Shown: positions 8,551-15,999 of the stretch, piece after piece
How the letters are laid out: each line of letters starts with the position of its first letter
How positions within the stretch are numbered: position 1 is the stretch's first letter
NCBI RefSeq assembly: GCF_024741815.1
Contig: NZ_CP102951.1
Coordinates: forward strand, 2,371,001-2,435,000
From: Pseudomonas sp. LS1212
Lineage (GTDB): Bacteria > Pseudomonadota > Gammaproteobacteria > Pseudomonadales > Pseudomonadaceae
Length of the DNA stretch: 64,000 nucleotides
Reading direction: 5' to 3'
The notes under the pieces: generated by a model
What the model saw: the letters and a program-made list of their open reading frames with translations, nothing else
The model's database searches: none
What the model was told of the DNA's origin: nothing
Position numbers and translations under genes: made by a program

Positions 8551-10272
8551 ATGACCAGTTGTGCCCAGGCGCTCGTCCGGTTGCTTGAAGGTTATGGTGT
8601 TGAAACCGTTTTCGGCATACCCGGCGTGCATACCGTCGAACTCTATCGCGGCTTGCATGGCAGCAGTCTGAAGCATGTCAGCCCACGCCATGAGCAGGGC
8701 GCCGGTTTCATGGCCGACGGCTATGCCCGCGCCAGTGGCAAGCCGGGAGTCTGCTTCATCATCACCGGCCCGGGCATGACCAACATCCTCACCGCCATGG
8801 GCCAAGCCTACGCCGACTCGGTGCCCATGCTGGTCATCTCCACCACCAATCGGCGCGAGCATCTGCGGTTGGGCCACGGCCATCTGCACGAATTGCCCGA
8901 CCAGCGAGCACTGGTCGCCGGGGTCTGTGCTTTCAGTCACACCTTGCAACGTCCCGATGAACTGCCGGAGCTGCTGGCGCGCGCCTTTGCGCTGTTTGGC
9001 TGCACGCGGCCACGACCGGTGCATATCGAGATCCCGCTGGACGTGCTGGACATGCCTGCCGATGCCCTGGACCTTCGCCCGCGTGCCTTGCCGGCAGCGC
9101 CCGCACCAGCCGCTGCAGCGGTGCAGGCGGCGATCGCGCTGCTCAACCAGGCAAGACACCCACTGATACTGGCAGGTGGCGGCGCACGTCGGGCGAGCGA
9201 ATCCCTGGCGATGTTGGCCGAGCGTCTGCAGGCTCCGGTGGCACTGACTACCAATGCCCGTGGCTTGCTGGCGCCAGAGCACCCCTTGCTGCTCGATGGC
9301 GTGCAGTCCTCGGCCCACGGCCGGGCGTTGTTCGAGCAAGCCGATGTGGTCCTGGCGGTGGGCACGGAGCTTGGCGAAACCGACTATGACTTCTTTGGCC
9401 TGGGCCCGCTGGCGTTCAGCGCTCCCCTGATCCGCCTGGATATTGACCCGTTGCAGGTGCTCGGCGCGCAACGAGCCGATATCGGGCTGCTGGGCGATGC
9501 CGATCACGGCATTCGCGCGCTGCTCGAAGGCCTGGCGCAACGGCAAGCCGATGGGGCCTGGGCCAGTACCCGTGTGGCGCAGGTCAATGCCATCGAGCGC
9601 AGCAGCTGGACACCCAAACAGAATTGCCTGCAGACGGTGCTCGACACCGTGCGTGACCACCTGGCGGCGCCACTGATCGTCGGTGATTCGACCCAGCCGG
9701 TGTACCAGGGAGCCCTGGGCTATCGGGCGCCGACGCCCAACAGTTGGTTCAACGCCGGCACCGGCTACGGAACGCTTGGCTATGCGCTGCCCGCAGCCAT
9801 CGGCGCCAAGCTGGCCCAGCCCCTGCGGCCGGTCGTGGCGCTGGTGGGCGATGGCGGCCTGCAGTTTTCCAGTGCCGAACTGATCGTCGCCAGGGAGGCT
9901 GGCCTGGGCCTCATCCTGCTGCTTTGGAACAACCAGTGCTACGCCGAAATCCGCGATTACATGTGCGCTCGCCAGGTACCGCCAGTGGGCGTGGACATTC
10001 TCACTCCGGACTTCGCGGCGCTCGCGCAAAGCTGCCATATCCCGCACCGCCTGGTGCGCAACCTGGAAAGCCTGCGCCAATTGCTTGGCGAGCTGGCCGG
10101 CAGTTGCGAACCCGTGCTGGTGGAGATGGACGCCTCGGCTTTCCTGAATGAAACCTGCGAACACCCCGTAACAGCTGGCGCAACGATGCCTGAATCACTG
10201 CCCGGTACCCGCTGCGCCGAACGTGCTGGACCTTCCTACAGTTCTGAATTTCAAGGTGGCCTCCATGGCTGA
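8551..10272 (+). CDS. ThDP-dependent decarboxylase, AruI-like
   Basis: A 573-aa member of the acetolactate synthase-like ThDP family. The pyrimidine-binding domain (about 1-165) contains PRHEQGAGFMADGYARASG with the cofactor-activating Glu. The central domain covers about 190-325. The PP-binding domain holds the GDGG...N metal motif (GDGGLQFS near residue 433, NNQCY later). The N-terminal half strongly resembles 5-guanidino-2-oxopentanoate decarboxylase AruI of the arginine transaminase pathway. No aruH aminotransferase is adjacent, so the substrate may be a related 2-oxo acid. It overlaps the amidohydrolase gene by 8 bases. Confidence 0.85.
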   Translation: MTSCAQALVRLLEGYGVETVFGIPGVHTVELYRGLHGSSLKHVSPRHEQGAGFMADGYARASGKPGVCFIITGPGMTNILTAMGQAYADSVPMLVISTTNRREHLRLGHGHLHELPDQRALVAGVCAFSHTLQRPDELPELLARAFALFGCTRPRPVHIEIPLDVLDMPADALDLRPRALPAAPAPAAAAVQAAIALLNQARHPLILAGGGARRASESLAMLAERLQAPVALTTNARGLLAPEHPLLLDGVQSSAHGRALFEQADVVLAVGTELGETDYDFFGLGPLAFSAPLIRLDIDPLQVLGAQRADIGLLGDADHGIRALLEGLAQRQADGAWASTRVAQVNAIERSSWTPKQNCLQTVLDTVRDHLAAPLIVGDSTQPVYQGALGYRAPTPNSWFNAGTGYGTLGYALPAAIGAKLAQPLRPVVALVGDGGLQFSSAELIVAREAGLGLILLLWNNQCYAEIRDYMCARQVPPVGVDILTPDFAALAQSCHIPHRLVRNLESLRQLLGELAGSCEPVLVEMDASAFLNETCEHPVTAGATMPESLPGTRCAERAGPSYSSEFQGGLHG

Positions 10273-12010
10273 GTCTGACAACTTTACCTCCACCCATGCT
10301 GCCACCGGGCAGTACGCCGACCTGATCCTCGGCAATGGCCGTATCTACACCCAGAACCCGGCACAGCCCTGGGCCGAAGCCGTGGCGATCCGCGGCGGCA
10401 AGCTCATCGGGGTCGGCAAGCTGGCCGAACTTGAGCCACTCCAGGGCCCGCAGACCGTGTCCCATGACCTGGAGGGGGCTTTCTGCATGCCGGGCCTGCA
10501 TGACATGCACACTCACCCCGACCTGGCCCTGGCGCCGCGCTATAGCGACGACCTGGATGTCGGCATCGAAGACCCGACGCCCGGGCAACTGCGCGAGGCG
10601 ATCCTTGCCTACGCCGATGCGCACCCCGGCGATGGCTGGATCTACGGGCAATACTGGGTGCGCTACACCTTCCGCGAGGCGGGGCTGACACCCGGTCGGG
10701 AATGGCTCGACAGCATCATGCCCGATCGTCCGGTGGCACTGCTCGATCGCATGTGGGGGACCATGATGGTCAACTCCAGAGCGCTGGAGCTGGCCGGGAT
10801 CGATCGCACTACCAGCGACCCGCGCAACGGCTACCTGGAGCGCGACGAACTCACGGGCGAGCCTACCGGCCTGATGATCGACGGCGCCTATGCGATGATC
10901 CACGCCGCCATGCCGCCGACGCCGGTCAGTGTACTGCGCCGCGCCTATCGCGATGGCGTGCATTTCCAGAGTTCGCGCGGGGTGACTGCGAGCAAGTATG
11001 TGCATGTCTGCGAACAGCGCCTGCAAGCCTTGAAGGAGCTGGACGACAGCGGCGAACTGACGGTCCGTATCGAAGCGGCGATCAGTTGGCAGGACGACAT
11101 CTTCCCGGTGCGCCGGCGCTGGGAGCTGCTCAGCGGCGAACGGCACTACTATCGCAGCGCCCGGCTCAACGTCAATGCGGTGAAGTTTCACTTCGACGGC
11201 ACCGTGGAGCCCCGTTCCTCCTACCTGCTCACGCCGTGGCCACAGGAGTCGAGCTGGCGCGGCAAGCTCAACCTGACCCCCGAACACATCACCGACATGG
11301 TGGTGGACATGGACCGCCAGGGAATCCGCGTCATTGCCCACTGCACCGGCGATGGCGCTTCCGATGTGTTCCTCGATGCCGTGGCCCAGGCGCGTCTTCG
11401 CAACGGTTTCAGCGGTGTACGCCACCAATGCGCGCACAGTACCTTGCTGCACCCCGGCAACCTGCCACGTTTCAAGGCGCTGGACGTGATTGCCGAGTTT
11501 TCGCCGGCAGCCTGGTATCCGACGCCCTTCGCCAGCGGCGCGCGCTCCGGTTATGGCCAGGAACGGCTCAAGCGCATCTACGATTTCAAAGGGGTGCTGG
11601 AGGCGGGCGGTACCGCGGTCATGGGCACCGATTGGCCGGTGGCCTCGATCGACCCCTGGCTGGCGCTGGAAACCATGGTGACCCGGCAGAACCCGTGGAA
11701 CGACGACCCGGCCTGTTTCGGCGAACCGATCGAACTGGAGCAGGCGTTGAGCGTCGTGACCCGCAATGGCGCGCTAGCCATGGGCCTTGAAAACAGCACC
11801 GGTAGCCTTGAAGTGGGCAAATCGGCGGATCTGATTGTCATCGACCGCGACCTGTTCGCCCAGGCGCCGCGCAACTATATCCACCGCACGCAGGTGCTGC
11901 TGACCTTCGTCGAAGGCCAGCTGGTCTACGATCGCCACGCCACCCTGGCCTCGTCAGGGTTGAACGCCGTATGGCAGGGTGAACCCCCGGTGCTGGAGGG
12001 CAAGGCGTGA
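10265..12010 (+). CDS. YtcJ-like metal-dependent amidohydrolase
   Basis: A 581-aa amidohydrolase-superfamily enzyme. The N-terminal beta-sandwich precedes the metal-binding HDMHTH motif (about residues 79-84). Further ligand candidates are VIAHC (His), RHQCAHS (His) and GTDWPV (Asp). The domain pattern fits the Amidohydro_3/YtcJ group, which hydrolyses C-N bonds of amides or cyclic ureides. ATG 10265 has an AAGGTGG ribosome site and overlaps the preceding gene, implying coupled translation. It is followed by a COG0523 GTPase that could supply its metal. Confidence 0.88.
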   Translation: MAESDNFTSTHAATGQYADLILGNGRIYTQNPAQPWAEAVAIRGGKLIGVGKLAELEPLQGPQTVSHDLEGAFCMPGLHDMHTHPDLALAPRYSDDLDVGIEDPTPGQLREAILAYADAHPGDGWIYGQYWVRYTFREAGLTPGREWLDSIMPDRPVALLDRMWGTMMVNSRALELAGIDRTTSDPRNGYLERDELTGEPTGLMIDGAYAMIHAAMPPTPVSVLRRAYRDGVHFQSSRGVTASKYVHVCEQRLQALKELDDSGELTVRIEAAISWQDDIFPVRRRWELLSGERHYYRSARLNVNAVKFHFDGTVEPRSSYLLTPWPQESSWRGKLNLTPEHITDMVVDMDRQGIRVIAHCTGDGASDVFLDAVAQARLRNGFSGVRHQCAHSTLLHPGNLPRFKALDVIAEFSPAAWYPTPFASGARSGYGQERLKRIYDFKGVLEAGGTAVMGTDWPVASIDPWLALETMVTRQNPWNDDPACFGEPIELEQALSVVTRNGALAMGLENSTGSLEVGKSADLIVIDRDLFAQAPRNYIHRTQVLLTFVEGQLVYDRHATLASSGLNAVWQGEPPVLEGKA

Positions 12011-12942
12011 TGGATATGCAGCGGATCGCGGTAACGGTGGTTTCGGGCTTTCTCGGTGCCGGCAAGACCACCTTGCTCAATCGCATGGTGCGCCGTGCAG
12101 AGGGGCGGCGAATGGCGGTCATCGTCAATGACTTCGGTGAGTTGAACATCGACGCAGCCATCGTCTCTGAAGTTACCGATGCCGTGTACAGCCTGCAAAA
12201 TGGCTGCATTTGCTGCACGGTACAGGAAGACCTGCTGGCGCAACTGGCGAGCCTTGCACAAATGCAACCGCGCCTGGAGCGCATCGTGATCGAATGCAGC
12301 GGTGTGTCCGATCCCCAGCGCATCGTGCAAACCCTGGCCTATCCGCAATTGCGCAGCCAGTTGCAACTGGACATGGTTATCACGGTGGTCGATGCCACTG
12401 GCCATCTGCACCTTGACGGCGAGTACGCGCGGTTGGCCAGGGCCCAGGTGGCGGCGGCAGACTTGTTGCTGCTGAACAAGACCGACCTGGTCGGCGTGGA
12501 CGAGTTGCAGACGCTGCGCAACGCCCTGGGGTCCAACGCCCGGGTACATGCCAGCGTACAGGCCGAACTGCCCGATGCCTTGTGGCTGGACCCGGGGTGG
12601 AACCCTGAACCGAAACCGGCAAATCGGCTCACCCCGGTTGCGGCGCAGGATCACGGCGAGATGTTCAGCAGTTGGCTCTGGCAGAGCACCGGCAGCCTGG
12701 AGGTCGAGCGCCTGCGCGCCTGGTTGCGGGCACTGCCCAGCGATGTGTTCAGGGTAAAGGGGCTGGTCGTGGTGGGCGAAAGTGCCCATTGGTTGCAGCA
12801 TGTGGGCAGTCGTAGCCAGTTCTCTCCGGCCGCGGCCGGCGCCTTGGCAGACGGCATGCGCCTGGTGTTCATCGCCCGCCGTGGCTTTTGCGAATGGGAA
12901 GCGCTTGGGCAAGGTTTGTCCGAGTGTTGTGTCAGGGTCTGA
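12010..12942 (+). CDS. CobW/COG0523 family metallochaperone GTPase
   Basis: A 310-aa G3E GTPase. Walker A is GFLGAGKTTL (about residues 13-22), the CxCC zinc motif is GCICC (near 62-66), ECSG is the Walker B-like region and NKTD is the guanine-specificity motif. A C-terminal CobW domain covers roughly 215-305. COG0523 proteins insert or handle metals, mainly zinc. The start overlaps the amidohydrolase stop (TGATG), so the two are cotranslated and the amidohydrolase is the likely client. GTG 12007 is an alternative start. Confidence 0.9.
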   Translation: MDMQRIAVTVVSGFLGAGKTTLLNRMVRRAEGRRMAVIVNDFGELNIDAAIVSEVTDAVYSLQNGCICCTVQEDLLAQLASLAQMQPRLERIVIECSGVSDPQRIVQTLAYPQLRSQLQLDMVITVVDATGHLHLDGEYARLARAQVAAADLLLLNKTDLVGVDELQTLRNALGSNARVHASVQAELPDALWLDPGWNPEPKPANRLTPVAAQDHGEMFSSWLWQSTGSLEVERLRAWLRALPSDVFRVKGLVVVGESAHWLQHVGSRSQFSPAAAGALADGMRLVFIARRGFCEWEALGQGLSECCVRV

Positions 12943-13032
12943 AGCGCACCTGCAACCATTGGTCATCCAGCGGGCACCATTGGTCGCCCGGCACTCTCCA
13001 ACGCATAGGGCCCGGAACAATCGGGCCTTGCC

Positions 13033-13040
13033 TGGAGGTG
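13033..13040 (+). promoter_or_regulatory. TGGAGGTG ribosome-binding site
   Basis: TGGAGGTGCACATGGC precedes the 69-aa gene. An almost identical string (TGGAGGTGTACATGTC) precedes the Gly/His-rich gene at 13366, suggesting related expression or a duplicated leader. Confidence 0.5.
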
Positions 13041-13043
13041 CAC

Positions 13044-13253
13044 ATGGCAACCGATCCGAAAACCCAACATTATCCCAGCCAGATTCAACCCGATCCCATG
13101 CCGCGACGCGAAGACACCGGCTTCCATCCGCCCAAGCCTGGAGAGGAGCGGATGTGGCCTGCGCAGGACGATGAACCGGAAAGTGCCGAAGAGATCGACA
13201 AGCCGCTTGCGCAGCCTGATGAGCCGACGCCCCTGTCCGATGACCACCGATAA
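13044..13253 (+). CDS. Small acidic, proline-rich hypothetical protein
   Basis: A 69-aa protein without signal peptide or membrane segment. It is rich in Pro, Asp and Glu and likely disordered (PKPGEERMWPAQDDEPESAE). The strong TGGAGGTG site supports ATG 13044 as the start. I do not recognise a family. It sits between the COG0523 GTPase and the secreted Gly/His-rich protein and may be cotranscribed with either. Confidence 0.6.
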   Translation: MATDPKTQHYPSQIQPDPMPRREDTGFHPPKPGEERMWPAQDDEPESAEEIDKPLAQPDEPTPLSDDHR

Positions 13254-13365
13254 CTGAACGGCTCCATTGAGCCTTCAACGGCCCAATGCTTGCTGCAGTG
13301 GACTGGCCCCTGGCTTGCATTGGCTTACTGGCGGTTATTCATCAGAAGCGTCAGTGGAGGTGTAC

Positions 13366-13896
13366 ATGTCTTTGAATAAAACACTGTTGGCATTGGCTGT
13401 AGGCGCACTTCTGTCGGCATCAACAGTCTTGATTCCCGACACCGTTTCCGATTTTTCGAGTGTGTATGCCAAAGAGGGTGGTGGTGGTGGTGGTGGTGGT
13501 GGTGGTGGTGGTCATGGTGGCGGTGGTCATGGTGGTGGTGGTCATGGTGGCGGGGGGAGTGGCGGTGGTCACGGCGGTAGTGGCAGCGGCGGTGGTCACG
13601 GCGGTAGCGGCAGTGGTGGAGGTCATGGCAGTGGCTCAGGCCATGGCGGCAGTGGTCATGGCGAGGGGCATGCCGGCGAGGGCGGTGCTGGGCATGCGTC
13701 GGGTCACCATGGCAATCATGCAGAGCCCGGCGACGATCATGGTGTCCATGCAGGCGGTGAGCCTGGCGACGATCATGGTGTCCATGCAGGCGGTGAGCCT
13801 GGTGACGATCATGGTGTTCATGTAGGTGGTGAGCCTGGTGATGACCATGGCAACCATAGAAGCGGCGAATCGGGCGATGACAAAGGCGGTGCCTGA
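13366..13896 (+). CDS. Secreted Gly/His-rich repeat protein
   Basis: A 176-aa protein starting at ATG 13366 after TGGAGGTG. A hydrophobic N-terminus (LLALAVGALLSASTVLI) looks like a signal peptide. Then follow 12 consecutive Gly, GGGGH/GGSGSGGGH repeats, and four 12-residue units of the type EPGDDHGVHAGG. About 20 histidines plus many Asp suggest divalent-metal binding in the periplasm or outside, which is inference. The DNA contains a (GGT)12 tract and a 36-bp tandem repeat, so its length may vary between strains. It lies two genes after a COG0523 metal chaperone. Confidence 0.7.
   Translation: MSLNKTLLALAVGALLSASTVLIPDTVSDFSSVYAKEGGGGGGGGGGGGHGGGGHGGGGHGGGGSGGGHGGSGSGGGHGGSGSGGGHGSGSGHGGSGHGEGHAGEGGAGHASGHHGNHAEPGDDHGVHAGGEPGDDHGVHAGGEPGDDHGVHVGGEPGDDHGNHRSGESGDDKGGA
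13477..13512 (+). repeat. (GGT)12 trinucleotide microsatellite
   Basis: Twelve uninterrupted GGT codons inside the Gly/His-rich gene. Slippage here would keep the frame and change only the polyglycine length. Confidence 0.9.
13726..13860 (+). repeat. 36-bp tandem repeat (about 4 copies)
   Basis: Units begin GAGCCTGGCGACGATCATGG and encode EPGDDHGVHAGG. The first three are nearly identical and the fourth diverges to EPGDDHGNHRSG. It is coding, with no unique spacers, so it is not a CRISPR. Confidence 0.85.
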
Positions 13897-13918
13897 ACGG
13901 TCGCCCTGGCTGGAGCAT

Positions 13919-13946
13919 TCGCACAAAGCCAAGGACTGGTTTTGTG
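13919..13946. terminator. Hairpin after the Gly/His-rich gene
   Basis: GCACAAAGCC, a 7-base loop, then GGTTTTGTGC form a 10-bp stem with one G-T pair, 23 bases after the stop at 13896. There is no clear T-run, so terminator function is uncertain. Confidence 0.35.
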
Positions 13947-13954
13947 CGCCCGAA

Positions 13955-14128
13955 TTACGAAAGCCGTTGTTGAATTCCTCCCCGTTTCCGGGGAATTTCC
14001 CCGATTTCTCCCAAGGATGGGCTCCCTTCACCCCAATGATCGGCAGATTGATGGCACGAGCCATTGATGAATGACTTGGGTGTGCCGTGCAGTACGTAGT
14101 CAATGACGTAGAGTTTTGCGTTGATCAT
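13955..14128 (-). CDS. Small DUF6555-like protein, possibly degenerate
   Basis: A 57-aa frame with a good ribosome site (AAGGAGGG about 11 bases upstream of ATG 14128). The first 22 residues (INAKLYVIDYVLHGTPKSFI) match the N-terminus I recall for the Pseudomonas DUF6555 family. The remainder lacks the family's conserved WHWASCD...IPKFG region apart from a weak IPRKRG echo. It is either a divergent member or a 3'-damaged copy. It lies tail-to-tail with the Gly/His-rich gene, beside the KaiC-like remnant. Confidence 0.5.
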   Translation of the reverse strand: MINAKLYVIDYVLHGTPKSFINGSCHQSADHWGEGSPSLGEIGEIPRKRGGIQQRLS

Positions 14129-14194
14129 GGATCGCCAGTCCCTCCTTGTGATGATCAAGTGATCGTTGCGTTCGGAAAAATTCAGTCGGATTGG

Positions 14195-14746
14195 CTGAAG
14201 GTCATTCCCGACGCCTGAAGGCCAGCGCGTTGGGCGTCGACTGCAAGGCAATGGAAGATGCCGGGGCCTTGTACATTGCCTGGCAACACAACCGAAGGGT
14301 TGCTGGACGGTCTGGGCGCGCGTCTGCTCAGGCTGGTCGACGAAAAGAACATCAAACGCGTGATGATCGATAGCCTCGGCTCCTTGAACCGCATTGCCAA
14401 CAACCCAGGCCGGCTGAACGAGTTCTTCAGTGTCTTGATGGGCGAGTTGCGTGCCCGCGGTGTAACGGTATTTGCGACCTGGGAGATGCGTGACATTTTT
14501 GGCTCGGAGATCAATGCGCCGGCCCCGGAACTGTCGGGCATTGTCGATAACATCCTGTTGATGCGTTTTGTCGAGCTGCAATCTGAACTTAAACGGGTTC
14601 TGTCGATTCTTAAGGTAAGGGACAGCCTTTATGACCCTTCGCTGGTGGAAATCGTCATCGGCAATCACGGAATCGAACTGAAGAAGGCCTTTGAACATGC
14701 AACGGCAGTCATGTCAGGTACCGCCGAAACGACTCCTGATCCTTGA
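14195..14746 (+). pseudogene. KaiC-like ATPase remnant, 5'-truncated and frameshifted
   Basis: The second reading frame gives about 150 residues resembling the C-terminal end of KaiC/RAD55-type RecA-fold ATPases (LLDGLGARLL, KRVMIDSLGSL, VTVFATWEMRDIF, VDNILLMR). Just upstream another frame carries the expected preceding segment (RLKASALGVDCKAMEDAGAL). The frames join at about 14290 through one extra base or a loss of two. Both Walker A motifs and roughly the first 300 residues are absent. In related genomes such ATPases are commonly followed by a single-domain response regulator, as here. Confidence 0.7.
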
Positions 14747-14770
14747 CGCCAGGTTTCGGGTTTGTTTGCT

Positions 14771-15262
14771 ATGACAACCATCCTGATAGTCGACGATGAG
14801 TATCTGATCGCGGATATTCTCGGCTATGCGCTGGAAGATGAGGGTTACCTGGTGGCCAAGGCCAGTAATGGCAAAAAAGGCCTGGAGGCGCTTGAACAGT
14901 CCAAACCTTCGCTGGTCATTACCGATTACATGATGCCGGTGATGAACGGCGTCGAATTCGCCAAGGCGGTTCGAGAGGAGGTAGGGGATGTGCGACTGCC
15001 GATCATTCTCATGAGTGGTGCCCAGGCCAACATCGGTCGATTGAGCCCGGACTTGTTCACAGCCGTCTTCGACAAACCCTTCGACATTGCCAAACTGGTC
15101 GCCAAGGTGCAGGAACTGATAGAGCCGGGCACGTATCCAGCAACTGGATCGAGGCCGGCGCCCACGCAGTTTCATGAGCAAGATGCATCACCGCGCTCCA
15201 ATTCCACGGAGCGCGCAGAAGACGGGCCGGAAAGCGGCCCACTGCCGAAGGATCCTTACTGA
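14771..15262 (+). CDS. Single-domain response regulator
   Basis: A 163-aa CheY-like receiver domain (about residues 1-118). It has the acidic pair in VDDE, the phospho-acceptor Asp in TDYMMP (about residue 52), the Ser of LMSG and the Lys in DKPF. A polar C-terminal tail of about 45 residues has no recognisable output domain. ATG 14771 is preferred over TTG 14762. It follows the KaiC-like remnant by 24 bases and overlaps the rsmE stop by 7 bases in convergent orientation. It looks intact, so it may have outlived its partner. Confidence 0.85.
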   Translation: MTTILIVDDEYLIADILGYALEDEGYLVAKASNGKKGLEALEQSKPSLVITDYMMPVMNGVEFAKAVREEVGDVRLPIILMSGAQANIGRLSPDLFTAVFDKPFDIAKLVAKVQELIEPGTYPATGSRPAPTQFHEQDASPRSNSTERAEDGPESGPLPKDPY

Positions 15263-15453
15263 AGATTGTCACCTTTTTCCGGCGCTGGCGTGCCGGCCTG
15301 AATACGCTTGAAGATCTCCTCGCGATGGACCTGCACGTCTTTGGGCGCGTCGATACCGATCCGCACTTGCATCCCTTTGACACCGAGGATGGTGATCTTG
15401 ATGTCATCATTGATGATGATGCTTTCGCCAACCTTGCGGGTAAGTATCAGCAT
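15256..15453 (-). CDS. rsmE: CsrA/Rsm family translational regulator RsmE
   Basis: A 65-aa CsrA-fold protein beginning MLILTRKVGESIIINDDI, with the RNA-binding VRIGIDAPKDVQVHREEI segment containing the conserved Arg of VHREE. It binds GGA motifs in mRNA leaders and represses translation, and is itself antagonised by Gac-controlled small RNAs. The sequence fits the RsmE paralogue of P. putida/P. fluorescens better than RsmA, which starts MLILTRRVGE. The in-frame extension upstream of 15453 lacks family similarity. Its stop overlaps the convergent response-regulator gene. Confidence 0.92.
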   Translation of the reverse strand: MLILTRKVGESIIINDDIKITILGVKGMQVRIGIDAPKDVQVHREEIFKRIQAGTPAPEKGDNLQ

Positions 15454-15999
15454 GATTTCTCCTTGATTGCCTGAAAAGCCCGTCCAGCTGCCCCTTTTCG
15501 CAGTGTAGTCGCAAAGGGCTGGGCGGTGCCGGGTGAATCCACCGGGTGTATCCACCTGTAACCTTCATTAAAGACGCATCCTGGAATATTTAATTCCCGC
15601 TGGCATTAAATGGGGTGAATACGTGATGGCAGCGTTGCAGTGTGGCACGACGACCGCCTGGGACAAAATCGATCTTCGTCGTGTCATGTCCATTGCCTGT
15701 CTACAGCGCGTCGTGTCAGAGCCTTCCGATTTTGCACAAGTGGACGATATCGGAGAATTCCGATGAAAATTCGGAAAGGTCCGGTATTGCGAGTCGACTG
15801 ATTTACGAATAATGCGCCGTGCAGGTAGGTGGTGGCATTTTGCCTCGATCCCTGTTGTTGAACATATTTCAGCCTGGATTCGGCTGGTTGCGGCAGGCAT
15901 CGGACGCCAATGCTCGGGTCTGGACTGCGGTTCGCTCCAGTCCAGCGACATGGCCAGTCACTTTGGGCACCTCAATTGATGTGTCGCAGTGAGGTTCAC
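15454..15999. other. Intergenic region upstream of rsmE and the RocA-like regulator
   Basis: About 546 bases between divergent genes. The minus-strand frame at 15568-15951 has no family signal, no ribosome site and unusual composition, so I do not call it. Promoters for both flanking genes must lie here. I see no clear operator or structured RNA. Confidence 0.6.

Noticed and set aside
8476..10164. 562-codon minus-strand frame opposite the ThDP enzyme
   Set aside because: It is a shadow of a high-GC gene; the plus-strand product has all ThDP-family motifs.
13726..13860. CRISPR-like direct repeats
   Set aside because: The 36-bp units are contiguous, coding and without unique spacers, and no cas genes are near.
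13325..13924. Minus-strand frame rich in His over the Gly/His-rich gene
   Set aside because: It is the antisense shadow of the GGT/CAT repeats and has no plausible start or signal; the plus-strand protein has a ribosome site and signal peptide.
14040..14110. A fourth copy of the ATTGATGACACGCC repeat
   Set aside because: CCATTGATGAATGACTTGGG resembles only the first ten bases and is explained by the DUF6555-like coding sequence.
15568..15951. 127-codon minus-strand frame between rsmE and the RocA-like gene
   Set aside because: No ribosome site, no family pattern and biased composition; treated as intergenic.
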